Below, piece after piece: positions 11,295 through 19,751 of a DNA stretch of 64,000 nucleotides. The notes under the pieces were generated by a model that was not told the DNA's origin, ran no database searches, and saw only the letters and a list, made by a program, of their open reading frames with translations. Position numbers and translations under genes: made by a program. The DNA is from Kuschelorhynchus macadamiae (Eukaryota > Arthropoda > Insecta > Coleoptera > Curculionidae): assembly GCA_030620095.1 (NCBI GenBank), contig JAUTXW010005187.1:725501-789500 (forward strand). Reading direction: 5' to 3'. Numbering within the stretch: position 1 is the first letter of the stretch; the number at the start of each line of letters is the position of its first letter.

Positions 11295-11505
11295 GTATAT
11301 CTATTAATACTTTTAACAAGTAGTATAATAAAAAAATAATAAAAACACGAAATGAATGGACATAATTAAATTTAAAAGTAGTAGATTAATGTATGTTTAT
11401 TAATAATTTTAACAAGTAACATAATAAAAAAAATAATAAAAATACGAAATGAAAGGACACAAATTTAAAAGTAGTAGAATAATGTGTATTGATAAATAAT
11501 TTTAA
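11295..11505. repeat. Two-copy tandem repeat, period ~97 bp
   Basis: The phrase 'tattaatacttttaacaag' near 11302 recurs near 11398 as 'tattaataattttaacaag', and both copies continue into an A/T-rich block with 'acgaaatgaa' and 'aaatttaaaagtagtag'. A third partial copy begins near 11480. It is non-coding. Confidence 0.7.
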
Positions 11506-11879
11506 CAATAATAACGGGTGAGGATTTTAAAGTGCTACAAGGCGATATCGGAAAAATGGCTTGGAATTTTTGTATAAAAATTTGATAAGTTAAGAGTGAG
11601 ACAGAGACACAGATTTTAACTTCGTTTATTAATAACTAGATACAGCATCATCTCCGAATTATTGCAAAATGTGTGTCTGCAAAGTATGCGGTATTTTTAC
11701 TTTTTCCAAAATGCCACACACGAATAGTCACTGTATTAAACAGGGTCTCTAAAAACTTCACAAATAAGTGAAACAATAGAAAACACATGTAAATGTAAAT
11801 ATAAACACAAAAAAATAACGGCGATCGACGGAGGAAAGGAACCGGTAAATACTGCACTTTTACACTCATTGATGGTGTT

Positions 11880-12091
11880 GCAAAACCTCTTCAAGCAATC
11901 GTTATTAACGAATATTATCAACATAATGGACTAAACCCGATTGGTGGGCGGTCCAGACATGATCTCCGGGTAAAAATATTATTGAAAACGTTTGGAGTAG
12001 GTTAAAATGCTTATTTAAAACAGTTAAAAATCAACCACAAATCATCCCAGTTCTAATACGTGCAGAGAAAATGAAAAAGTATTCCACATAA
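11880..12091 (+). pseudogene. Tc1-like transposase remnant, C-terminal
   Basis: In broken frames the sequence gives QHNG, then a degraded SPD box, IIENVWSRLKCLFKTV and IIPVLIRAEKMKKYST stop. These are the third catalytic box and tail of a Tc1-type DDE transposase, with the Glu in IIEN retained. Only ~65 codons remain. No inverted repeats were identified for this copy. Confidence 0.65.
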
Positions 12092-12099
12092 ATTTATTA

Positions 12100-12980
12100 T
12101 CTCTAGTATGTCTGGCCGCTACCAGAAATTGTTGATAGTCCGGGGTGAACATATTAGCTTTTATTTTTTCTAGCTTGTACATTTGTACCAATAGTTTTAT
12201 AAATTATTTTGAATTTTTTTACTGTTTCAATTTTCGCATGATAGTTTGTTATTGTAAATGTTTGCCCCATGATCCCTTCTAGGAACAACCTTTATAAATA
12301 AATAATTATAACTTTTTCTTCCAGAGTCAGTTTTTATTTTAACGAATATTTTTTACACAACCTGTATAAACTCTCCAAAAATTTTAAGCTACAAAAATAT
12401 GGCTTTTTTCTTTTTTTTGATTAAAAAAATATACTTTATTGAATTTAACCCTGTCTACCTTAAAGTATGAACCAACTGAAAACTAAAAAAAATCGTACCC
12501 TTAGTATTAAGTTAACGGCAACTGAACTTCATTAACGTCTATAGTTACTTAGAAAACACGACCAAATTTCTTAAAATAGAGTTTATTTGGCGTATATATA
12601 GTAATAGTTACAATATAGAGTTCATGGACCTAAAAAAAAGAACTTTACTCTTCAAAAGAATACATATCTTGTCACCCTAGCTAGACTATAATTTCCTCAA
12701 CAATCTCCGCAGCTGTTTTTTTTTGTTTAACTTCCCTAAATTTTAGAAATTATAAAATAGGTTATTAGAAAATTAATTTATAATTTGAACCACCCCCTTA
12801 ATACGTAATAAAAAGATTCCTTCTATTCTTCTAACTGAAAGCGTTTTAGGTATAATAAAGATAAAGATAAGATAAATTTACATACGTCATATAGAGAGAA
12901 CATATCCATAATAGCTGATGACTTATTGACTAACAAAGTATTGTAATAAAATAAAATATTGTAATAAAATAAAATACACT
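12100..12980. other. No recognisable gene or structured repeat
   Basis: AT-rich sequence with short runs of T and A. A tandem 'attttattgtaata' pair occurs near 12940-12975. Nothing else stands out. Confidence 0.5.
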
Positions 12981-12985
12981 CACAT

Positions 12986-13197
12986 AGGTTACAAACAAAA
13001 ATCTGAGTCATTAAAATTGCTATTTAAAAAATCCTGTACACTATAAAAAACGTGGCTACATAAAAAAGTTTTTAAAATATTTTTAAAGGTTTTAAAAGAC
13101 AATTTTCTGATTTGTAACGGGACTTTATTAAAAAGCTTTACAGAAATAAATTCTGGTCTGTTCTGACACTTTCTAAGTCTACAGAAAGTCTCCACAA
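12986..13197 (-). pseudogene. LINE A reverse transcriptase tail, after the LINE B insertion
   Basis: The minus strand reads LVETFCRLRKCQNRPEF, then FNKVPLQIRKLSFKTFKN and FYSVQDFLNSNF, the typical last ~60 residues of ORF2 in Jockey-type LINEs. It follows directly the (ATT)n tail of LINE B. It is probably the continuation of the LINE A protein whose upstream part is at 14851-15545, so LINE B is inserted between the two. Confidence 0.7.
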
Positions 13198-13198
13198 G

Positions 13199-13232
<34 letters not shown>

Positions 13233-13536
13233 ATTTATTATTAACCCAAAATACAATAAATTTTACAATCATTTTGCACTTATAAAGTAAACATTATTGT
13301 TGAGTTAATAAATGCTCCATGATAGATGACAGGCATCAATTCTTCCTCATGGGCAGTTTGTTGAATATTCATACATCACAAGAGCTTAGTTTATAATAAA
13401 CAGAACAAAAAAAATATATATATATTTCATAACTATCCATTATCTAGCACAAAAACATTTTAATATCGTAACAAGAACAAATACATACTTGTGTGGAAAC
13501 AAAGCACATTCTCTAAGCAGCAATCACCTACATTGT
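13198..13536 (-). other. LINE B 3' untranslated region ending in an (ATT)n tail
   Basis: This stretch lies between the stop codon of the reverse transcriptase ORF at 13537 and a pure ATT/TAA tract at about 13198-13233. LINE C at 29836-29850 ends in the same type of tract, and its protein is related. A simple-repeat tail rather than poly-A is known in several Jockey/CR1-type LINEs. Confidence 0.6.
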
Positions 13537-15375
13537 TCATTGAATAATTTTTCTTGAATTTTTGTAGTCAGATTCATCGCATATTCCGAGTTCCCTGCAA
13601 GTTGCAATATAATAAGAGAAGGACCGCCGAAAAATTGTCTTTCTATAGCGCGGCAGAGCTATTGAATTTCTAAAACGCAGATTCAAATTGTGAATATCTG
13701 TTCTATATGATATTCTCTCATGTAGATAGGATGGTCGTTTAAACTTTAATAGTTTAAAGCAGAAACAAGCGAAATGTAATTCCCTTCTCCTTTCCATGTT
13801 TAGCCACTGGACACATGCAAGTTTATGAGAAATAGGGTTAGGTCTTTTAATGCCATAAAGTAGTTTGAGGCAGCAATTTTGAGCCTTTTGAATGTGTTTT
13901 TTATCAAGCGAATCCAAGCAGGGACCGTACACCCCATCACAAAAATCAAAATGTGATAACACCAAAACTTCGCACAGTTGTTTTTTCGTCTGAAAGTTTA
14001 AGTAGTGCCTCTGTGAATAAATGAGCTTTAAAGAGAAATATGCTTTTCTTAGTTTGTTGGAAATATGTTGTTTAAAACGAAGATTGTTGTCAATAGTCAG
14101 CCCGAGATTTTTGCAGCTGTCGGCAAAATTGATTTGAGAAAATCCCACTCTCAAATTTAAGTCATTTATAATATTTGTTCTAGAATGAGGACTTCCAAAA
14201 AGTACAGCACAGGTCTTGTCTAAATTTATTTTTAATAAATGGTCTTCGGATACTTTAAGTATGTTGTTCAGATCTTGATTAATCCTCAAGGCTGCTCCTG
14301 TAGGGTCATCACCCTGAAATGACAAATAAAGTTGTGTGTCGTCAGCGTACATATGGTAATCGCAGTGCTCCAAAAAGGAATCAAAACTACAAGTATAAAT
14401 TGTATATAGGAGTGGACCCAAGATACTTCCCTGTGGAACACCCTGCGACACCACAAGGCTAGAGGACACTTCACCATCAATCTTGACCTGTTGAATTCTA
14501 TTACTCAAAAAGCTGTGTGTGAGATCAGAGGCACACCTCTCAAAGCCAATGTAATGCAAAATTGAAATTAATATTTCATGATTTAGTAGGTCGAAGGCCT
14601 TTGAATAATCGAGCAGGACAAGCGCAGTCATCTCATCCTGGTCAATTGAACGAAGAATGTCGTCAGTTACAGAAGTAAGAGCAGTTGCGCAAGAGTAACC
14701 CTGTCTAAAGCCAGACTGTTTTTTAGGCAAAATCTGAAACCTTTCCAAATGCAATCGTATTTGTTTTTCCAGAACTTTTTCGAGGATCTTTGATAGAATG
14801 GGTAAAATACTTATGGATCTTAAATGATTGAATTCTATGGGTTCATTAACTTTTGGGAGAGGCAGGACATCCTCCCTGCCACGAGTCTGGTAGTTATGCC
14901 TGTCACTATGTACAGCAAATGAGTGTTGATGTTTTTTAACATAAAGTACGTTTTCCAAAATGAAAACCGCTGGAAATGTCAATATTCCGAGATCCCGAAA
15001 AGCGTCCCTGCAATCATCGCGGAAACCAAGACCTGCCATGATTCTGATGGCCCTTCTATGCAGACCAAACACTCTGCCAGCGGAGGATGCCCCACCCCAC
15101 ACCATTACACCACACGACGTTACAGAACGGAACAGAGCATAGTAAGCAGTAAGCAGAGTGCCCTGAGATACGCAACCTGCTAGGTTTCTTAGCAGAAAAA
15201 CGACACCACCGAGCCTCCCGGACACACTCTGAACTTGGATATCCCAGTTAGGTTTTGGATCCAAATTTATACCCAAAAATCTTACCGAGTCTTGATTGAT
15301 TCTTCCATTAAGGTCCCTAAGAGTGAAAATCATAGACTGGGTCTTGCCTGTGTTCAGCAACAGACGATTAGACAC
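13537..15375 (-). CDS. Chimeric LINE reverse transcriptase ORF (612 codons)
   Basis: Residues 1-175 are the end of one LINE ORF2 (LINE A: thumb and tail, with VWGGASSAG near 92 and LGILTFPAVFILENVLYVKK near 129-148). From residue ~176 the text restarts at an earlier point of a reverse transcriptase: LRSISILPILSKILEK (185-200), SGFRQGYSCATAL (221-233), LLDYSKAFD (254-262), QGVPQGSILGPLL (311-323), catalytic YADD (343-346), and then thumb and tail to the stop. LINE B is therefore a 5'-truncated copy inserted in the same orientation and in frame. The ORF has no stop over 1.8 kb, which suggests LINE B is fairly young, but it lacks the endonuclease and the start of the RT. The first codon is not ATG (GTG), so it is not a natural gene start. 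Confidence 0.85.
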   Translation of the reverse strand: MSNRLLLNTGKTQSMIFTLRDLNGRINQDSVRFLGINLDPKPNWDIQVQSVSGRLGGVVFLLRNLAGCVSQGTLLTAYYALFRSVTSCGVMVWGGASSAGRVFGLHRRAIRIMAGLGFRDDCRDAFRDLGILTFPAVFILENVLYVKKHQHSFAVHSDRHNYQTRGREDVLPLPKVNEPIEFNHLRSISILPILSKILEKVLEKQIRLHLERFQILPKKQSGFRQGYSCATALTSVTDDILRSIDQDEMTALVLLDYSKAFDLLNHEILISILHYIGFERCASDLTHSFLSNRIQQVKIDGEVSSSLVVSQGVPQGSILGPLLYTIYTCSFDSFLEHCDYHMYADDTQLYLSFQGDDPTGAALRINQDLNNILKVSEDHLLKINLDKTCAVLFGSPHSRTNIINDLNLRVGFSQINFADSCKNLGLTIDNNLRFKQHISNKLRKAYFSLKLIYSQRHYLNFQTKKQLCEVLVLSHFDFCDGVYGPCLDSLDKKHIQKAQNCCLKLLYGIKRPNPISHKLACVQWLNMERRRELHFACFCFKLLKFKRPSYLHERISYRTDIHNLNLRFRNSIALPRYRKTIFRRSFSYYIATCRELGICDESDYKNSRKIIQ

Positions 15376-15545
15376 AAACCATGACTTCTCTCGTAACTAT
15401 GCTCTACCTGCCTCCGACTCAAGATCCTGCAAAGAGCCACCTCGGAGAGTAAGCGTAATATCATCTGCAAAAAGAGTGTATTTTGCGTGTGGTTCGTGCA
15501 TAGGTAGATCACTGATATAGATCAATGATAATACGCACATCTGAA
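15376..15545 (-). pseudogene. LINE A reverse transcriptase, catalytic FADD segment
   Basis: Upstream of the chimeric ORF and in the same frame lies LPMHEPHAKYTLFADDITL, the catalytic box, followed by one TAG stop and then VSNRLLLNTGK, which opens the ORF at 15375. LINE A therefore spans at least 12986-15545 with LINE B inside it. Confidence 0.75.
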
Positions 15546-15634
15546 TGGTTAATCACTTCCGCCAAAACTAGTTTATAAAAGCAAATCTAATTTAATTTAG
15601 TACTTAACAGTGTTCTGTGATCTAAGATTTAATT

Positions 15635-15867
15635 CAAAATACAAGAGATCTAACCACACTACACCACAACTTGTTACGTTCTGGATGCGCGTTTCGCTAA
15701 CCAAGTTAGCATCATCAGAAGATGATATAAACTGAGTTTATATCATCTGCTGATGATGCTAACTTGGTTAGCGAAACGCGCGTCCAGAACGTAAAAAGTT
15801 GTGGTGTAGTGTGGTTAGAGCTCTTTTATTTTGATCTATCTTCCACGACAGGTTCCAGTGTTAGGAC
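15635..15867. mobile_element. Hairpin of two Penelope-like ends with near-hammerhead motifs
   Basis: Two ~90-base arms (about 15643-15732 and 15736-15826) form an almost perfect hairpin around a 3-base centre. Each arm, read outward, contains CTGATGA, a 6-bp hairpin GCTAAC/GTTAGC and then GAAACGCGC, the order found in hammerhead ribozymes. One extra T follows CTGATGA. The right arm also pairs TCTG with CAGA across the core. Such stem-GAAACG sequences are typical of Penelope-like element termini. Thirteen identical bases, CTAAGATTTAATT, flank the unit at 15622-15634 and 15868-15880 and look like a target duplication. Confidence 0.6.
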
Positions 15868-15880
15868 CTAAGATTTAATT

Positions 15881-16920
15881 GACAACAGATTTAAAACTAA
15901 AACACTAAAATATAAGTATTCTCTGTACTCTACACGGTCGAACAACACAAGAGCGTTACATGCGTTGTGCGATGATCGTCAAACTTTAATATCGATTTGC
16001 GGCAAAACGGTATGATTTATCGATTTGAAGTAAGAGTACATTAGTTGAAGCACGTTCCATCGGCTTAAAGATGGCAACTCAATTTTGACAATTTCTTCTA
16101 AAATAAAAAAGTTTTCACGACAACAAGTTTTCAGTTATAGGTAAAGTGCCCCCCGGTGGCAACTTAAATAAACATTTTTACCTTTGGATAAGAGCGTCCA
16201 TTGCCTTAATCTTATGTGCAAATATTAAGTTGATCCTTAAAGGGATACATTAAATATTCCCTAAATTAAAAATGCAACTTTGATCGGCCTTTACTAGGAA
16301 ACCATTGAGATTTTGACATTTTCTTAAATGACTTGCTATAGTCGAATGCGGTCTTATCGTGCAAGTCCAAAGGTCACTAACATTATGAATCAAATCAGAA
16401 AACACAGTGAATACCAAAATATTGTGTGATTATTTTATCGAGCTATTAAATCTCGATGGGCTATATATAAATATACAGGGAGAAAGAAAATAGTTTTTTT
16501 TTATTATATTACGCAATATTATTAAGATAGCCATTTAATATCATTTTATATATTAAATGCCAAGGGACTAAATAAGAAAATTCGCTAAATATGTATTTGG
16601 TTAAAATTTTTTGGTTGGCAAAAACAAAAATACACAAAATGGCAAGCGCCTTAATTAAGTCGGAAGGAGGTTCGAATCAGTGGAACAATCAGGATATGTT
16701 CTGTTTATACAGACACTTAATGAAAGTGAGATCTAACCACTTATACAGTGTCATTTATTTAAATGAGGGCACCCCTGTACAAAGAAAACTTTGTTGTTTT
16801 TTGTATTGTGATAACAAAAAAAATTTATTTCGCAAAAATATTATACACTTTTGTTAAAAACAGAAGATAATTAGTTATTACTTCCCTCGTGAGATTTTTT
16901 CAGTTCTTTACGTTTAAGGA
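15881..16920. other. No recognisable gene
   Basis: AT-rich sequence without domain-like ORFs. The 88-codon ORF at 16591-16857 contains no motif I recognise. Confidence 0.5.
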
Positions 16921-16924
16921 TCCC

Positions 16925-17050
16925 TAGATGCCGGAAAACATGTATGTCTGTCGGTCAGTCTGTCTGTTCGCGGCATAGCTAAAAAACTACTTATCCGATT
17001 TCTTCAAATTTCAGTTTAAAATTGAGGGCCATGCATGCGAAAAATACAGG
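16925..17050 (+). repeat. Dispersed repeat copy (GGCATAGCTAAAAAACTACT type)
   Basis: The phrase with repeated 'gtctgt', then 'ggcatagctaaaaaactact' and 'cgatt..ttcaaatttt.gt' recurs at 47110-47220 and, more diverged, at 60560-60640 and 44985-45020. No coding capacity. It leads directly into the (TA)n tract of the ribozyme array. Confidence 0.6.
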
Positions 17051-17051
17051 C

Positions 17052-17067
17052 TATATATATATATATA

Positions 17068-17103
<36 letters not shown>
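17052..17103. repeat. (TA)n tract, left border of the ribozyme array
   Basis: Alternating TA with one GTGTGT interruption. It is immediately preceded by CGAAAAATACAGGC (17038-17051), whose inverse follows the right-hand (TA)n tract. Confidence 0.9.
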
Positions 17104-17104
<1 letters not shown>

Positions 17105-17202
17105 GATAGTATGTTTTCATTCCACTTACACCAACGTCATAACAAGAAAATGATCCTTGTTTGGAACATGTTCTGCATCACAGCAGACCCAATGATCCAT
17201 TT

Positions 17203-17261
17203 TAGTCAAACGACGATCGCGATTTCGCTCTTATTAGAGCTCATCAGGCCGCCATAGACTA
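17203..17261 (-). ncRNA. Hammerhead ribozyme, unit 1 (type I)
   Basis: Read on the minus strand: stem I strand TAGTC..GGCGGC, core CTGATGA, stem II GCTCT-AATA-AGAGC, core GAAA, a two-base-pair stem III (A-U, U-A) closed by CGCG, cleavage dinucleotide UC, then GTCGTT..GACTA, which completes stem I with 6 + 5 pairs (three of them G-U). All invariant core bases are present. Predicted cleavage is between 17215 and 17214. A very short stem III is usual in Penelope-type hammerheads. Confidence 0.75.
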
Positions 17262-17480
17262 GCCAGCCCCGTGTAGGGCAAAGGCACAAAATTGAATCAC
17301 AAAAACAACTACTCCGCTGGCTAATACCACGACCGGCATTGAATTACATTTTGACTCCTGGCTTTCGTTGGGAGTATTAAATGATAGTATGTTTTCATTT
17401 CACTTACACCAACGTCATAACAAGAAAATGATCCTTGTTTTGAACATGTTCTGCATCACAGCAGATACAATGATCCATTT

Positions 17481-17539
17481 TAGTCAAACGACGATCGCGA
17501 TTTCGCTCTTATTAGAGCTCATCAGGCCGCCATAGACTA
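17481..17539 (-). ncRNA. Hammerhead ribozyme, unit 2
   Basis: The 59 bases are identical to those of unit 1, although the rest of this unit has several substitutions and a 12-base deletion further along. Confidence 0.75.
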
Positions 17540-17627
17540 GCCAGCCCCGTGTAGGGCAAAGGCACAAAATTGAATCACAAAAACAACTATAATACCACGA
17601 CCGGCATTGAATTACATATCCTGGCTT

Positions 17628-17650
17628 TATATATATATATATATATATAT
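17628..17650. repeat. (TA)n tract inside the ribozyme array
   Basis: It replaces the end of unit 2 and the start of unit 3 but the 278-base register of the array is kept. Confidence 0.9.
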
Positions 17651-17732
17651 TTCACTTACACCAACGTCATAACAAGAAAATGATCCTTGTTTTGAACATG
17701 TTCTGCATCACAGCAGACACAATGATCCATTT

Positions 17733-17791
17733 TAGTCAAACGACGATCGCGATTTCGCTCTTATTAGAGCTCATCAGGCCGCCATAGACTA
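17733..17791 (-). ncRNA. Hammerhead ribozyme, unit 3
   Basis: Identical to unit 1 over all 59 bases. The unit itself is truncated at its plus-strand start by a (TA)n tract. Confidence 0.75.
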
Positions 17792-18010
17792 GCCAGCCCC
17801 GTGTAGGGCAAAGGCACAAAATTGAATCACAAAAACAACTACTCCGCTGGCTAATACCACGACCGGCATTGAATTACATTGTGACTCCTGGCTTTCGTTG
17901 GGAGTATTAAATGATAGTATGTTTTCATTCCACTTACACCAACGCCATAACAAGAAAATGATCCTTGTTTGGAACATGTTCTTCATCACAGCAGACACAA
18001 TGATCCATTT

Positions 18011-18069
18011 TAGTCAAACGACGATCGCGATTTCGCTCTTATTAGAGCTCATCAGGCCGCCATAGACTA
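18011..18069 (-). ncRNA. Hammerhead ribozyme, unit 4
   Basis: Identical to unit 1 over all 59 bases. Adjacent unit sequence differs from unit 1 at about four or five positions. Confidence 0.75.
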
Positions 18070-18194
18070 GCCAGCCCCGTGTAGGGCAAAGGCACAAAAT
18101 TGAATCACAAAAACAACTACTCCGCTGGCTAATACCACGACCGGCATTGAATTACATTGTGACTCCTGGCTTTCGTTGGGAGTATTAAATGATA

Positions 18195-18196
<2 letters not shown>

Positions 18197-18253
<57 letters not shown>
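18197..18253. repeat. (TA)n tract, right border of the ribozyme array
   Basis: Pure TA repeats, followed by GCCTGTATTTTTCG at 18254-18267, the reverse complement of the sequence before the left tract. Confidence 0.9.
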
Positions 18254-18254
<1 letters not shown>

Positions 18255-18307
18255 CCTGTATTTTTCGTTAGCCCCGAGTTTCTGGTAAAACGATTTTTTA
18301 CCGATTT

Positions 18308-18519
18308 TAAGCAAAAAATGGTGTCAAATCTAAAAAAAAAAATTTTAAATTAAAATTCACTAGCTAATATCCAGGAGCCAGTGGCAAAAGCTCTGAGAAT
18401 CGGTATAAGGAATGTACAGAAACTTGTGCATGAAAAAAAAACATAATTTACTTCCGAAGAAGATTAAGAAATGTACACGAAAAAATCCAAAGGCAAAAGA
18501 CTTAAGTTACAATGCAAAA
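18308..18519 (+). repeat. Inverted copy of the transposase 5' end
   Basis: This plus-strand segment matches, with gaps and ~85-90% identity by eye, the minus-strand sequence at about 19535-19725 that encodes residues ~20-80 of the adjacent transposase (IQE-VAKAL-IGIR and KKCTRK). It overlaps the end of the transposase gene, so the gene's start and end are linked by an inverted repeat. Confidence 0.7.
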
Positions 18520-19751
18520 ATCTTCTGAGTCGTCCTCAAATGGTGCAATAATCATTGGTGCTATTTCGATATCTAGGACTCGTTCTCGATTCCACCAATC
18601 CCATATTAAGTTCTGCGTATGTTCCACAGATTTCTTCCAGTACTCCAGGGTAATATAATTTAATGAATCTTGCATTCAACAATCTGCACTTCATTTGATG
18701 TAAGACCATCGTTCACGTGTTTTTTGTAATATGATTTTGCCCCAACCCATATTAATTCTATTGCGTTAAACTGGCAATGGTATGGCGGCAGTCGTAAAAC
18801 CTCATGTCCATTTTCCCCTAATATTTCATCTACGGCATATATTGTTGATTTTTTAATAGATCTTGCCATTAAAAGAAGTTCTCGTTTCAGCATATTGGGT
18901 AAAGGATTTTGTCTTTGTTTTATTAGCCAGTCATAAATATCACTTTTCTTCCAGGATGAAGTAGGTTGTTTATTTAAGATTCTTGAATGATAAGATGCAT
19001 TGTCCAGAATGATTAAAGATGGAGCATCTAAATTTGGAATCAGTTGTTCTTTTAACCACTTTTCAAACAGTTCACAGTTCATATTATCATGGAAGTCGAT
19101 TTGGATGTTGAAGAAAACAGTAAACTTGCACCTGGAAGAAATCCTGTTGAAGAACCTGCATGCAAAATGATGAACCGTTTTCCCGTCCCACATCCTTTTT
19201 TTCTCTTGACACTTTTTACAGACTCGTCCTGCCAAGATTTCGAACCACTTCCATTAGAAAATATCCAAGTCTCGTCTAAAAATACATAACATTTTCCGTG
19301 TATTTCTTTAAAAACTGGATACGCTGACTTGCTATATGTGGCAATTCGCATAAAAATCTTCGATTACAGTCCTTTTTATATCGAAAACCCAACATTTTTA
19401 ATAATTTTGAAAACGATTTTAGACCAATTTCCAATATGCCTCGATTTTTTAAAGCTTCTTTTAAAACTTGAAGGGTTATATTAGTTTTTGATGTGTATAA
19501 ATCGTAAATTGGGAACATCCATTTTTGCATTAAGTCTTCTCTCTTTGGCATTTTTCGTGTACATTTCTTAATCTTCTTCAGTAGTAAATTATGCTTTTTT
19601 TCATGCACAGTCCTTATACCGATTCCCAGAGCTTTTGCTACTGTCTCCTGGATATTGGCTGGTGAGTTTTCATTTATATATTTTTTAGATTCAATACCAT
19701 TTTTTTTGCTTGTGGATGCAAAAAACTCAAAAATTGTTCTCTATTACTCAT
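18502..19751 (-). pseudogene. IS630/Tc1-type transposase, nearly full length
   Basis: The minus-strand ATG at 19751 starts MSNREQFLSFLHPQAKK. After a frameshift the helix-turn-helix reads VAKALGIGIRTV. The catalytic boxes are LDETWIFSNG (first Asp), IILDNASYHS (second Asp) and LPPYHCQFNAIELIW (Glu), so the triad is DDE. The C-terminus, in a third frame, reads LNYITLEYWKKSVEHTQ and an acidic FEDDSEDF before TAA at 18502. Three frameshifts are needed, so it is inactive. This resembles a family common in insects with a glycine-rich stretch KRFIILHAGSSTGFLPGA between boxes. A short relative lies at 45090-45330. Confidence 0.8.

Larger units (their letters stand above)
17104..18189 (-). mobile_element. 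Tandem array of 278-bp hammerhead units (retrozyme-like)
   Basis: Four units start at 17104, 17382, (virtual) 17634 and 17912; a fifth begins at 18190 but turns into (TA)n after 8 bases. The spacing is 278 bases throughout. Unit 2 lacks its end and unit 3 its first ~19 bases, replaced by a (TA)n tract at 17628-17650. There is no ORF with a known domain. Each unit holds the same 59-base hammerhead-like sequence on the minus strand. Tandem units of a few hundred bases, each with a type I hammerhead, are the hallmark of retrozymes, which spread through circular RNA made by self-cleavage and are copied by another element's reverse transcriptase, in animals probably that of Penelope-like elements. 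Mobility of this family is inferred. Confidence 0.7.

Noticed and set aside
13537..15375. A single natural LINE ORF of 612 codons
   Set aside because: The order is thumb/tail first and then the RT palm with YADD, which no LINE has. A chimeric insertion explains it better.
17104..18189. CRISPR array as an explanation for the regular repeats
   Set aside because: The unit is 278 bases and tandem without spacers, the context is eukaryotic, and no cas-like gene is present.
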